Both the position numbers and the translations under genes were made by a program. DNA of 64,000 bases, from contig LN913013.1 of NCBI GenBank assembly GCA_001487125.1, positions 186,001-250,000 on the forward strand. Reading direction: 5' to 3'. Numbering within the stretch: position 1 is the first letter of the stretch; every line of letters begins with the position of its first letter. Below are positions 1-9,462 of the stretch, piece after piece. A model generated the notes under the pieces. It was not told the DNA's origin. It did no database searches and saw nothing but the letters and a program-made list of their open reading frames with translations. The DNA comes from Gabonibacter massiliensis (GTDB lineage Bacteria > Bacteroidota > Bacteroidia > Bacteroidales > Marinifilaceae).

Positions 1-789
1 GTATATGAATACGACTCTTTGTTCGATGTGGTCGTGATTATTCGGGGAGGAGGTTCTCAAACCGATTTGGGGAGTTTTGATTCTTACGAATTGGCGGCAA
101 ACGTGGCTCAGTTTCCGCTACCTGTTATTGCCGGAATCGGTCACGAACAGGATGAGACAATTGTAGATAGGGTCGCTTTTAAGAGCGTGAAAACTCCGAC
201 AGCAGCAGCAGCCTTTTTGATTGAGCAGTTTCAGGCAAGGGAAGCTGGAATAGAAGATTTGCGGGAACGATGGAGGATGAATGTAAATCGACGGTTGGCC
301 GAGGAGAAAAATAAACAATACGTATTGGTCTCCAATTTCAGGCAGTTTACCCGTGCTCTTTTGGATAACCGGAAAAATAGCCTGGTATTTCAGTTACAAA
401 AGGCAGAACATCGTTCAAAGTTGTTTATCCGGAATCAACTGGGCGGATTCGAGCAATGGAAAACACGTGCGGAAGGAAAGGTGCGGTTGAGTTTAGGGCG
501 TCAGACCATGTTGCTGGAGAATTACGGTAGGCAGTTGGAACAACGAGTGAGCAATTGCTTTTCTTATCAAAACCATCGTTTGGAGATGGCAGAGGCCCAA
601 ACGAGGTATATGAATCCGAAAAATGTATTGAAACGCGGGTTTTCGATTACCCGGATAAATGGAAAATCAGTGAGAGACATTACCGGTTTACAAGCGGGAG
701 ATGTGATCGAGACGGAATTGTATCATGGTAAAATAACGAGCGAAATAAAAAACAAAAAAGAAGAGTATGGAAGAGAAATTGAACTATAA
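1..789 (+). CDS. xseA: Exodeoxyribonuclease VII large subunit, C-terminal part
   Basis: The reading frame is open from base 1, so this is the last 262 residues of a protein that is normally about 400-450 long; the start lies outside the window. The segment contains the conserved RGGGSxxDL stretch and the GIGHExDxTIxD motif of the catalytic domain, followed by a long charged helical region typical of the XseA C-terminus. With XseB it forms exonuclease VII, a cytoplasmic enzyme that degrades single-stranded DNA to oligonucleotides. The xseB gene overlaps the last 23 bases, so the subunits are probably translationally coupled. Identification is secure. Confidence 0.95.
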   Translation, partial: VYEYDSLFDVVVIIRGGGSQTDLGSFDSYELAANVAQFPLPVIAGIGHEQDETIVDRVAFKSVKTPTAAAAFLIEQFQAREAGIEDLRERWRMNVNRRLAEEKNKQYVLVSNFRQFTRALLDNRKNSLVFQLQKAEHRSKLFIRNQLGGFEQWKTRAEGKVRLSLGRQTMLLENYGRQLEQRVSNCFSYQNHRLEMAEAQTRYMNPKNVLKRGFSITRINGKSVRDITGLQAGDVIETELYHGKITSEIKNKKEEYGREIEL

Positions 790-964
790 AATGGCTATGG
801 CCGAGATTGAAAGTATTGTCAGTAAGTTGGAAGATAATAAATTAGATATAGATGAATTGGGAGAGAAGGTGAAGCGGGTTTCCCAACTGATTGCTTTTTG
901 TAAAGCTAAGTTGCACGAGACGGAGGAGGAGGTAGAGAATATTTTGAAATCAATGGAAGTTTGA
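767..964 (+). CDS. xseB: Exodeoxyribonuclease VII small subunit
   Basis: This 65-residue protein has the XseB pattern: an N-terminal helix MAMAEIESIVSKLED, then a second helix with a conserved LDELGEKVK-like core, ending in an acidic tail. It is the small subunit of exonuclease VII; several copies bind each XseA chain. The ATG lies inside xseA in another frame (23-base overlap), the usual arrangement for this pair. The next gene begins only 9 bases after its stop, so dacB may be co-transcribed. Confidence 0.93.
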   Translation: MEEKLNYKMAMAEIESIVSKLEDNKLDIDELGEKVKRVSQLIAFCKAKLHETEEEVENILKSMEV

Positions 965-973
965 ATTTTTGGG

Positions 974-2353
974 ATGCCGAGACGGATTTTATATACTTTA
1001 TTATTTTGCGGGCTGATCGTTTTTCCGCTTTCGGCTCAGGTCGATAGTGCATTGCAAAAATTACTCTCTACACCCGGTTTAAAGCATGCTGCTATCGGAA
1101 TATCTGTAAAGCGGGTGGGCGATCAAAAAATCATAAGTGCATATCGTTCGGAAACAGCCTTAATACCTGCCTCTGTTACAAAGTTGTTCTGTACGGCTCT
1201 GAGTTTGCAAAAGGTGGGTCCGGCCTATACTTTTTCTACCCCCGTCACCTATACGGGAGAGTTAGCAAATGGGATTCTGAAAGGAAATATTGTGATTGAG
1301 GCGGGAGGAGATCCTTGTTTGGATTCCCGTTACTTCCCTGCCCGACGTTTTATGGATACGCTTATTCAAGCCATAAAGATATTGGGGATCCATCGGATAG
1401 AGGGGACAGTTGTCATTCGTGAACAGGCTCGAGTGGAAATTCCGGGGTCTTGGTTATGGGAAGATATAGCCAATTATTACGGGGCGCTTTATCATTCTTT
1501 TAATTATCGGGACAATTTATATACTGTTACGTTGAGACCGGAAAGAACTGCGGGAATGGCAAAAATTATTTCTGTAGTTCCTTCGATAAATGTGGAATTT
1601 GTAAATCGGGTAACGGTTTCCGATCTGAAAAAAGAGGAGGTTTGGATTTATGGCGGTCCTTACACGGGGAAACTATTGTTAAAAGGAAATATAACCGCGA
1701 AATCTTCTTCCTTTGAAGTGAAGGGAGCCATGCATCGCCCTGCTGAAACCTTTTGTGATGAGTTGAAGAGGCGGTTGAGACGACAGGGAATAGCAATAGG
1801 CGATACGTCCGTATCCGGAGATTCCGTGCATCCTCTGCATACTTTTATCTCTCCGACCGTAGAAGAGATTGTTTTTTACACGAATAAGAGGAGCATAAAT
1901 TTATTTGCGGAAGCTTTAGGTAAGTTGGTCAGTTCTGACCGTTTCGAACAGGAGGTAAAGGAGCGTTTAGCGGGAATGGCGATTGATACGGCCGGAATTA
2001 TTTTAAAAGATGCTTCCGGGCTCTCTATGCAAAATGCTGTTCCCGCGGAAGTGTTTACCGATCTTTTGTTATGGAGCCGTCTGCATTTGGGAAAGTCTTT
2101 CTGGGCTTCTTTGCCTGAAGGGGGAGTGGATGGCGGACTGGTTATTTATGCCGATCATCCTGTTTTGCGGAATAACCTGCGGGCAAAAACCGGTTCCTTT
2201 ACCGGTGTGCGTACCCTTTCCGGATTTTTGAAAACAAGAAACGGGCAGGAACTGGCTTTTACCGTACTGATTAATCATTATACTTGTACTCCGAAGGAGC
2301 TGCAGGAGGCCGTTCGGAATTTTTTGGTGGATACGAGCAAAGGTTTGGAGTAA
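974..2353 (+). CDS. dacB: D-alanyl-D-alanine carboxypeptidase/endopeptidase (PBP4 type)
   Basis: This 459-residue protein has a signal peptide (about residues 1-21, ending near LSAQ). The three penicillin-binding motifs are in order: SxxK as S67-V-T-K70, SxN as S307-I-N309, and KTG at about 405-407. The long insert between the first two motifs is typical of class C PBPs (peptidase family S13). It trims or cleaves peptidoglycan peptides in the periplasm. It starts 9 bases after xseB. The promoter of the following sigma factor overlaps its last codons. Family identity is firm; the balance between carboxypeptidase and endopeptidase activity cannot be read from sequence. Confidence 0.9.
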   Translation: MPRRILYTLLFCGLIVFPLSAQVDSALQKLLSTPGLKHAAIGISVKRVGDQKIISAYRSETALIPASVTKLFCTALSLQKVGPAYTFSTPVTYTGELANGILKGNIVIEAGGDPCLDSRYFPARRFMDTLIQAIKILGIHRIEGTVVIREQARVEIPGSWLWEDIANYYGALYHSFNYRDNLYTVTLRPERTAGMAKIISVVPSINVEFVNRVTVSDLKKEEVWIYGGPYTGKLLLKGNITAKSSSFEVKGAMHRPAETFCDELKRRLRRQGIAIGDTSVSGDSVHPLHTFISPTVEEIVFYTNKRSINLFAEALGKLVSSDRFEQEVKERLAGMAIDTAGIILKDASGLSMQNAVPAEVFTDLLLWSRLHLGKSFWASLPEGGVDGGLVIYADHPVLRNNLRAKTGSFTGVRTLSGFLKTRNGQELAFTVLINHYTCTPKELQEAVRNFLVDTSKGLE

Positions 2354-2375
2354 TCCGATTTAATATTTACTTTTG
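2344..2375 (+). promoter_or_regulatory. Bacteroidetes-type promoter for the ECF sigma factor
   Basis: A TTTG at 2344-2347 and TACTTTTG at 2368-2375 are 20 bases apart, matching the housekeeping Bacteroidetes pattern TTTG-N19-21-TAnnTTTG. The -33 element lies within the last codons of dacB and the sigma-factor ATG follows 33 bases after the -7 box. This suggests the sigma gene has its own housekeeping promoter. Confidence 0.6.
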
Positions 2376-2408
2376 TTTATCATGGTTTTTACTCTGTGAT
2401 GATGTGTT

Positions 2409-2978
2409 ATGTCTATAAATCCGGAACAGATTCTTCAAGGTGTTAATGAGAAAGACGTGAAGGCATGGAAAAGTGTCTATGTCTCTTATTATGCGGCTTT
2501 ATGTGCCTATGCGAACCGGTTGATTAAAGATGTAGTCGTTTCAGAAGATTTGGTGCAGGACGTGTTGTGTAACGTTTGGCGATCGGATAGAAAGTTTGAA
2601 CAGGTGGGCGATTTTACCTTTTATCTGTATCGGGCTGTTTATAATCAGGCCATGATGCATATTCGAAGTTTGAAGTGTAAAGAACAGCATTTACGGCAAA
2701 TGTTACGGGAATGCCAGGAAGAATTTTCAGAGGAGGTTTTTGCCGATACGGTACGCGAGGAATTACTCAGGCAATTGTATCGTTATATTAATGAGTTGCC
2801 TGAAGACAGACGGAAAATTATGTTACTCAGTATTAAGGGGTTCTCCGGGCAGGAGATCGCTGACCAGTTGGGTATCACGATACACACGGTGAAAACTCAA
2901 AAAAACAGGAGTTTTAAATTTTTGCGGGAAAAATTGAAAGATTCCGTTTTTTTTATTCTGCTAACCTATTATGTATAA
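2409..2978 (+). CDS. ECF RNA polymerase sigma factor (Bacteroidetes FecI-like)
   Basis: This 189-residue protein has sigma region 2 at about residues 10-85 (YAALCAYANRLIKD, SEDLVQDVLCNVWR) and region 4 at about 125-180 (LPEDRRKIMLLSIKGFSGQEIADQLGI, then a VKTQKNRS recognition helix). No regions 1 or 3 are present, as expected for an ECF factor. It sits directly upstream of a FecR anti-sigma gene and an STN-bearing SusC gene. It therefore probably directs transcription of that transport locus when the outer-membrane receptor signals substrate binding. The substrate is not deducible. Confidence 0.92.
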   Translation: MSINPEQILQGVNEKDVKAWKSVYVSYYAALCAYANRLIKDVVVSEDLVQDVLCNVWRSDRKFEQVGDFTFYLYRAVYNQAMMHIRSLKCKEQHLRQMLRECQEEFSEEVFADTVREELLRQLYRYINELPEDRRKIMLLSIKGFSGQEIADQLGITIHTVKTQKNRSFKFLREKLKDSVFFILLTYYV

Positions 2979-3079
2979 GATAATACCGGGCGTTTTTCTA
3001 AAATATTAGTAAAAAATCATCTTTTTTGTCATACCAAAAGTCGGTTCGTGCATTTTCTATATAAAATGAATATAGGAAA

Positions 3080-4231
3080 ATGGGCGATGAATTTCAACGG
3101 ATTGTTTTTTTGTTTCGGAAAGCGTTTTCCGGAAAATTAACTGTAAAAGAACGGGAAGAGTTCGATAAGTTGATGGAAAATCCTTTTTTATATCGGGTAT
3201 TTACGGATATATCCGACGATGTTTATGTAGAAGAGGAGTTGGCAAAGTATAGGTTATATTCGCCAGAAAAAGCTTTCCGGAAATTCGAGCAACGGCAGAT
3301 AAAGAGATTAATGTTGCGAAAACGGTTGTTACGCTGTTCTGTTGCTGCAACTGTCTTCATATTGTTGGGAATCGGGACAGGGCTATGGTTAAATAGGCAG
3401 GAGGAAAAACAACTACGGTATGCTGAAAATACGGTTATCCGCCCGGGAATAGCTAAGGCCTATTTGAAATTGGGAGAGAAGCGGGCGAATGAGATCGTGT
3501 TGGATAAAGAGGGAAAAATAGAGGAGCGGGGGGGAACGAAAATCCAGTATGAAGCCGGGAAATTAACTTATGTTTCATTGGATACGATTACGGATGCAAT
3601 CGAATACGATGAATTGATCGTACCTGCGGGAGCGGAATGCTACGTGGCGTTGGAAGATGGTTCTTGTATTTGGATTAACGCGGAAAGCAAACTGAAATAC
3701 CCCGTTCGTTTCGGAGAGGGTAAACGGGAAATATATATAGAAGGAGAGGCTTATTTTGACATAAAGAAAGATAAACGGCCTTTTATCGTGCATTCCAAGT
3801 TGGGAGACGTGAGGGTCTTGGGTACCGCATTCGGGATTACTGCTTATCCGGAAGAGAAGATGATGACGACATTGGTTCGCGGAAAAGTGGCTTATATCGG
3901 ATATGGGGATTCACTCGCGATTGAACCGGGCGAGCAGGTAATGGCTTCTCCGACGGGAGAGGTGGCATGTCGAAAAGTGAATGTAGACGAGTATGTAGGG
4001 TGGAAAGACGGTTTGTACGTGTTTAAAGATCAGAAATTGGAAGATATTATGAAAACGTTGCAGAGATGGTATGATGTGACTGTTTTTTATCAATCGCATC
4101 ACTTGAAAGAGGTGCGTTTTACGGGTAACCTCAAACGATACGATACGATAAATTCTTTTCTCCAATTACTGGAAGGTACGGGTGAGTTGAAATATAGGAT
4201 AAGTGGAAATACGGTGATTCTGTATCAATAA
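3080..4231 (+). CDS. FecR-family anti-sigma factor
   Basis: The 383-residue protein has a cytoplasmic N-terminal region (1-83), one transmembrane helix at about 84-104, and a periplasmic FecR domain at about 175-275 with the characteristic VPAGAECYVALEDGS and GEAYFDIKKDKRPFIV stretches. A C-terminal DUF4974-like domain (about 310-383) follows. Known relatives hold the partner ECF sigma factor at the inner membrane and release it when the STN domain of the TonB-dependent receptor signals. It is 101 bases downstream of the sigma gene and 74 bases upstream of susC. Confidence 0.92.
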   Translation: MGDEFQRIVFLFRKAFSGKLTVKEREEFDKLMENPFLYRVFTDISDDVYVEEELAKYRLYSPEKAFRKFEQRQIKRLMLRKRLLRCSVAATVFILLGIGTGLWLNRQEEKQLRYAENTVIRPGIAKAYLKLGEKRANEIVLDKEGKIEERGGTKIQYEAGKLTYVSLDTITDAIEYDELIVPAGAECYVALEDGSCIWINAESKLKYPVRFGEGKREIYIEGEAYFDIKKDKRPFIVHSKLGDVRVLGTAFGITAYPEEKMMTTLVRGKVAYIGYGDSLAIEPGEQVMASPTGEVACRKVNVDEYVGWKDGLYVFKDQKLEDIMKTLQRWYDVTVFYQSHHLKEVRFTGNLKRYDTINSFLQLLEGTGELKYRISGNTVILYQ

Positions 4232-4233
4232 AA

Positions 4234-4272
4234 AACACGGATACCAGACGTAGGAAATTTGTTATCCGTGTT
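4234..4272 (+). promoter_or_regulatory. Hairpin between fecR and susC-like gene
   Basis: Ten-base arms AACACGGATA (4234-4243) and TATCCGTGTT (4263-4272) can pair around a 19-base loop, starting three bases after the fecR stop. No T run follows, so it is not a clear intrinsic terminator. It could be a partial terminator, an mRNA 3'-end stabiliser for the regulatory transcript, or part of the susC leader. Confidence 0.4.
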
Positions 4273-4305
4273 AGAGTATATTAATAACTAATATGTTGCA
4301 AAAGT

Positions 4306-7300
4306 ATGGAAAAAGTACCATTGTTAAGGTTAACATGCCTTATTAAGTGTAAAAAAAAGACTTGGATGACTATGAAACTAAGTGCTGTCTTTCTGTTCTT
4401 GTTTAGTTTGAATCTTTCTGCTGGGGTATATTCCCAAACTAAAGTGTCTTTGAAGTTGGAACAAGCGACGTTGGAGGAGTTTATTTCGGCGGTGAAGAGT
4501 CAGACAGGTATGCAATTCCTTTATAATTCGGTTGTCGTGAAAGGGAAAGAAAAGATTTCTCTCGATATTACGAACGAAGAAGTAAAGGCCGTGTTGGATA
4601 AGGTTTTGCCTTCTTTTAATTTGGAATACAAAATCATTAACGATGTGGTTGTATTGCAGCGTAAAGGGGAGAAAGGCTGGATCTCGGACGAAAACAAAGA
4701 GGTTATCAAGGGGAAGGTTGTCGATACGAAAGGACTTCCCTTACCCGGCGTGACCATCCGTCTGAAAGGAACCACCTTGGGAACGGCAACGGATACGAAG
4801 GGGTTATTTACCTTGGAATTTACGGGTAAAGTGGACACCATCGTCGTTTCTTTTATCGGGATGAAGACACAGTATGTGAAATTGGAGAAAAATAAAGAAG
4901 AGTATCTGATTAAGATGGAAGAAGATATTCAAACAATGGAAGAGGTGGTCGTCACGACAGGTTATCAAAAGTTCAGTAAGCGGGAGTTGGCCAGTTCTAT
5001 AGTCACGTTGAAAGCTGAAGATGTGGTGGTTGCCGGTGCTATGACGATCGACCAGATGTTGCAGGGGAAGGTTGCGGGAATGTCGGTGACCTTGACTTCG
5101 GGAGAGCCGAGTGCAACGCCGAAGATCCGTATACGCGGTACTTCGACAATCAACGGAACGAAGGCTCCGATTTGGGTTGTCGACGGTGTTATTCAGGAAA
5201 GTGCTTTGCCTTTTAACGTGTCCGATATCAACGGTCCTGATGCCGAATATTTGATCGGAAACGGGATTGCCGGATTGAATCCGCAGGATATTGAAAGTAT
5301 AAACGTGTTGAAGGACGCTTCGGCTACCGCTATTTATGGTGTTCAGGCAGCCAATGGTGTGATCGCTATTACCACGAAGGCGGGAAAAAGCGGAAAGCCA
5401 TCCGTTAATTTCAATGCGAACTATTCTGTAAATCAAAGGCCTTCTTATCGTCGGTTAAATTTAATGAATTCACAAGAAAGAGTACGGTTATCCCAGGAAA
5501 TCCTTGCTGACGGGTTAGAGTATTATAATGTACCCCGGCGGATGGGCTATGAAGGATTGGTGATGGATCTGTATGATAAGAAAATTACTCCTCGGGAATT
5601 TGAAAAACAGGCTAAGGTACTGGAAACTCGTAATACCGATTGGTTTGATATTCTGTTCCGTAATTCCCTGTATCAGGATTACAGTTTAAGTATTGCCGGA
5701 GGTGGAGAACATGGACGGTATTATGTTTCGTTGGGTTATAACAATAGTAAAGGGGCAGCTATTGGTTCCGATAGTGAACGGTACACGGCCATGTTGAAAA
5801 TCACGAGCGATATCGCTCCTTGGTTGCATACGACATTTAAGATGTCCGGTTCCGTATCGGACAACAATGGATTTTATCAAGTTAACCCGCAAGATTATGC
5901 TTACCATGCTTCCAGAGTACTTTCTCCGTATAACGAAGACGGAAGTTTATGCTATTATAATCGGGGAACCACGGAAAAACCGAGATCCTACAATGTACTG
6001 AACGAGTTGGCTGAAACCGGTTCGAAAGGACATTCGGAGGAGTTGAAGCTCCAATTGAATTTGGATATTGATTTATATAAGGGTTTGAAGTACAGGGGAC
6101 TTTTTGCTTTTGCCACCTCGAACGCACGAACGGAGAGTATCGCTACCGAGCGTTCTTATTATATTGCCGATATCCGTGGATATGATCTTGGTTTCTTCCC
6201 TCCTTTGAGCCGGGAAGAGGAAAAATCGAAATTGCCCTACGGGGGAGAATTGTCTTATGGCTACACTAATGGCCATACGATTCTGGTACAGAACGGATTG
6301 GAATACAAGCGTGTTTTTAATAATAAACATGTTCTTCGGGGATTGTTTATTCAGGAAATCACGATGAAAGAGTATAAAGGACATTCGGCTATCGTGTACG
6401 GGTACGATAATGAAGGCGGTGATCGGGTGACTTGGCCGAATCTGGATAACGATAAGATTCGGGAACTGGTGGGGAGAAATGCGCCGGCCGTGATTACGGA
6501 CCGGGAAACACGAATTGCTTCTTTTATAGGTTCTGTCGACTACTCTTACGAGAATCGTTATATTTTTAATGCCAACATTCGCTCCGACGGTTCTAATAAA
6601 TTCGGAACAAACCCGAAATATCGTTTTTTGCCTGTCTGGTCTGTATCCGGAAGATGGAACGTGAACGAGGAGCAATTTATGAAAAATGTTGAATGGGTGG
6701 ATTACTTGGCATTAAGGGCTTCTTACGGTGTTCAGGGAAATATTGGAGACAATTCTTCTCCGGACTTGATTATACAATTGCAGGGGCGTCAGGATCTGAC
6801 TCAATTGAGATATGCTACCCTAAAACAGTTACCGAATCCCGATCTGCGATGGGAAAAAACAAAATCGGTTAACGTGGGGTTGGAATTCGGATTGGGAGGA
6901 AGGTTCTCGGCCACGTTGGAGTATTACAATAAGAGAAGTGAGGATCTGTTGATGAATAAAGAAGTTTCAATGGCTACCGGACGTAATTATCTGACGATTA
7001 ATTCCGGAATTATGGAGAATAAAGGTTTCGAGGGAGCTATATCCGTGGATATCGTTAAACATAACGGTTTGCAATGGACCTTTAGAGCCAATGCAGCTCA
7101 TAACGAAAATAAAATTATAAAGTCTCAATATCCCGAGGCGACGGAAAAAGAGATGGGGAAAGATATGATCAAAGGTAATATTACCACGGAGGGAACAGCT
7201 ATCGGAACATTTTATTCGATTGATTTTGTGCGATTAAGCGAGGAAAACGGGTATCCGTTATTTTTAGATAAAGAGGGCAACGAATCTTATAGCGTGGACT

Positions 7301-7839
7301 ATGATAATGCCACTTTCGTGAGATCGGGTAATTTCAATCCGGACGTAACAGGAGGTTTTGATACCTATGTTTCCTATAAAGGTTTTAATTTGTCCTTGGG
7401 ATTTTCGTTCCAATTGGGAGGTAAAGCCCGTTTGCCCAAGATGTACGGGGACAAAAAAGCTGTATTTGATCCCGCGGAAAACGTGACGAAAGAAATTGCT
7501 AATCGTTGGAAGAAACAGGGAGATGAAGCGGTTACTAATATTCCGGCCCTATTTAATTATCGGTCGGATGTGGGGTATACGTTTCAAGAATTTTATGACT
7601 TGAGTGATATCCGGGTAGCCAAAACCGATTTTTTAAGATTCCGTTTATTAGCCCTGAGCTATACGTTGCCTTCCGACTTTGTGAAGAAGATGCATCTGCG
7701 TGGGATGACGGTGCGTTTTCAAGCAAATAATATAGCCGTCTGGGCTCCGAAGGAGTGGCATAATTTGGATCCGGAAACACCGACAGCGAATATTCCGATA
7801 TTACCGAGTTATAGTTTGGGGTTAAACCTGACTTTTTAA
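4306..7839 (+). CDS. SusC/RagA-type TonB-dependent receptor with STN signalling domain
   Basis: This 1177-residue outer-membrane protein has a signal peptide (to about residue 45, ending VYSQT). It is followed by an STN (secretin/TonB N-terminal) domain at about 46-125, a carboxypeptidase-regulatory-like domain at about 133-210 (GKVVDTKGLPLPGVTIRLKG), a plug domain with EVVVTTGYQ, and a long beta-barrel ending in LGLNLTF with a terminal aromatic residue. SusC proteins import bulky nutrients with a SusD lid, powered by TonB. The STN domain marks a receptor that also signals to a FecR/ECF-sigma pair, and those genes lie immediately upstream. The substrate (glycan, peptide or metal complex) is not evident. 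Confidence 0.93.
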   Translation: MEKVPLLRLTCLIKCKKKTWMTMKLSAVFLFLFSLNLSAGVYSQTKVSLKLEQATLEEFISAVKSQTGMQFLYNSVVVKGKEKISLDITNEEVKAVLDKVLPSFNLEYKIINDVVVLQRKGEKGWISDENKEVIKGKVVDTKGLPLPGVTIRLKGTTLGTATDTKGLFTLEFTGKVDTIVVSFIGMKTQYVKLEKNKEEYLIKMEEDIQTMEEVVVTTGYQKFSKRELASSIVTLKAEDVVVAGAMTIDQMLQGKVAGMSVTLTSGEPSATPKIRIRGTSTINGTKAPIWVVDGVIQESALPFNVSDINGPDAEYLIGNGIAGLNPQDIESINVLKDASATAIYGVQAANGVIAITTKAGKSGKPSVNFNANYSVNQRPSYRRLNLMNSQERVRLSQEILADGLEYYNVPRRMGYEGLVMDLYDKKITPREFEKQAKVLETRNTDWFDILFRNSLYQDYSLSIAGGGEHGRYYVSLGYNNSKGAAIGSDSERYTAMLKITSDIAPWLHTTFKMSGSVSDNNGFYQVNPQDYAYHASRVLSPYNEDGSLCYYNRGTTEKPRSYNVLNELAETGSKGHSEELKLQLNLDIDLYKGLKYRGLFAFATSNARTESIATERSYYIADIRGYDLGFFPPLSREEEKSKLPYGGELSYGYTNGHTILVQNGLEYKRVFNNKHVLRGLFIQEITMKEYKGHSAIVYGYDNEGGDRVTWPNLDNDKIRELVGRNAPAVITDRETRIASFIGSVDYSYENRYIFNANIRSDGSNKFGTNPKYRFLPVWSVSGRWNVNEEQFMKNVEWVDYLALRASYGVQGNIGDNSSPDLIIQLQGRQDLTQLRYATLKQLPNPDLRWEKTKSVNVGLEFGLGGRFSATLEYYNKRSEDLLMNKEVSMATGRNYLTINSGIMENKGFEGAISVDIVKHNGLQWTFRANAAHNENKIIKSQYPEATEKEMGKDMIKGNITTEGTAIGTFYSIDFVRLSEENGYPLFLDKEGNESYSVDYDNATFVRSGNFNPDVTGGFDTYVSYKGFNLSLGFSFQLGGKARLPKMYGDKKAVFDPAENVTKEIANRWKKQGDEAVTNIPALFNYRSDVGYTFQEFYDLSDIRVAKTDFLRFRLLALSYTLPSDFVKKMHLRGMTVRFQANNIAVWAPKEWHNLDPETPTANIPILPSYSLGLNLTF

Positions 7840-7978
7840 ACCGTCGTTTTTTGATAGCATGCGGAAACGAAGGAACCTGAGATCGGATGGCAGGTAGTAA
7901 AAATGTAATGAATGGATAATGAAAATAAATACTTTTTGAAAGATTAGATTTATTGAAGTATCACAAAATGATGAAATT

Positions 7979-9457
7979 ATGAGAAATAAAATAGTATTTA
8001 CAGGAATAGTGCTTCTCTATATGTTGTCCGGATGCGACAGTTTTCTCGAGTATTCGGATAAGGACGTGGTGATTCCGGAGACGGTGGAACAGTACCGGCA
8101 ATTGTTAATCGGAGAGGGGTATCCGGAAAACTTTCAGGGTGATGCCGATTATATAAAACTGATGGATGACGATATGGAGATATGGGTCGGAAATAAAAGC
8201 AAGGACCAAACTTCCGATGTTGCCAAGTATAAAGGTGTTTTCACCTGGCAGCGGGATTTGGAAGAAGAGATGAGTAAGACCGACGGGGCTTACCCGGCCC
8301 GGTATAAGAATATATTGGGTTGTAATCTGATTATTAACGATATGGAGAAGATGAAAGGGGGACAGGAAGATATCAACCTGTTGGTAGCCCAGGCCTTGGT
8401 CTTACGGGCCTATAATTATTTCTGCCTGGTAAATTGGTACGCGAAACCTTATAATAAAGAGACGGTAAACACAGATCCGGGTGTTTGTATATGGTTGGAA
8501 ACCAAGCCTTCGCTGGATCGTCTTTACCGGAAGCCGATAGCCGAGGTATACCGATTGATTAACGATGATATGGCAAGAGCGTTGGAGTTATTTGGTAAGG
8601 CTTCCGCGCCGGATAACAAGTTTGAGGTGTCGTACGAGGCGGCTTTGATTCTGGCTTCCCGGATTGCCTTGTTCCAAGAGGATTGGGCCGGGGTGAAGAA
8701 ATACGGAGAAGAATTGTTGAAATTGTCTTCCAAGTTATACGATTTGACGGCTGGAGATATCGCTTTTGGAGAATCTTCTTTCTCTTTTATCAGTCCGACC
8801 AAGAATCCGGAAGTGTTGTTTAATTTCGGTAGCGTTTCGACTTCGTACAGGTATATATACACTATTTCCGGGGCTAATGCAGGTCCCTTCTTCCAGGTAT
8901 CCCAGTTTGCCGACGACGCTTTGTTAAAATTATACGATATGGATAAGGACTTACGGGTGAAAGCATTTTTTAATGTGGCGAAATATCAGTTCGAACCGAT
9001 TAAATATGCTCGTACTCCTTCTCAAGGGAAAGGAGAGGCTTGGCGGGTTGCGGAGGTATATTTGAATTTGGCGGAGGCATACGTGTTGGATAAACAGGAA
9101 CCGAATCTGAAACGGGCTGTAGAGTTGTTGAACGAGTTAAGGCAAAATCGTATTCAGGATTACACGGATAAACAGGAGAGTGATTATACGGCAGCTTCGT
9201 TGTTGGAAGATATCAGGGTTGAACGGCGGAAGGAATTATGTTTTGAAGAGACTCATCGTTGGTGGGATCTGAGGCGTCAGGGAATGCCCGAATTGAAACA
9301 TGTTTTGATCAGTAACGGCGGATTGGAGGAAACCTTTATTTTAGAACAGGGGGATGCCGGATACGTGTTGGAGATCCCTCGTAAAGAACGTGAATATAAC
9401 ACGGCGATACAATTGAATAATCGTCCTGAAAGAAAATCTGTTGAAAGTAAAATGTAA
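7979..9457 (+). CDS. SusD/RagB-family outer-membrane lipoprotein
   Basis: The 492-residue protein has a lipoprotein signal (LSGC, Cys near residue 19) and the SusD helical scaffold. This includes the conserved late segment VAEVYLNLAEAYVLDK, LLNELRQNR and LLEDIRVERRKELCFEETHRWWDLRRQG. SusD proteins form the substrate-capturing lid on the SusC barrel at the cell surface. It follows susC after 139 bases and precedes the metallopeptidase-like lipoprotein by 5 bases. Identification is firm; the ligand is unknown. Confidence 0.93.
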   Translation: MRNKIVFTGIVLLYMLSGCDSFLEYSDKDVVIPETVEQYRQLLIGEGYPENFQGDADYIKLMDDDMEIWVGNKSKDQTSDVAKYKGVFTWQRDLEEEMSKTDGAYPARYKNILGCNLIINDMEKMKGGQEDINLLVAQALVLRAYNYFCLVNWYAKPYNKETVNTDPGVCIWLETKPSLDRLYRKPIAEVYRLINDDMARALELFGKASAPDNKFEVSYEAALILASRIALFQEDWAGVKKYGEELLKLSSKLYDLTAGDIAFGESSFSFISPTKNPEVLFNFGSVSTSYRYIYTISGANAGPFFQVSQFADDALLKLYDMDKDLRVKAFFNVAKYQFEPIKYARTPSQGKGEAWRVAEVYLNLAEAYVLDKQEPNLKRAVELLNELRQNRIQDYTDKQESDYTAASLLEDIRVERRKELCFEETHRWWDLRRQGMPELKHVLISNGGLEETFILEQGDAGYVLEIPRKEREYNTAIQLNNRPERKSVESKM

Positions 9458-9462
9458 TAGCG

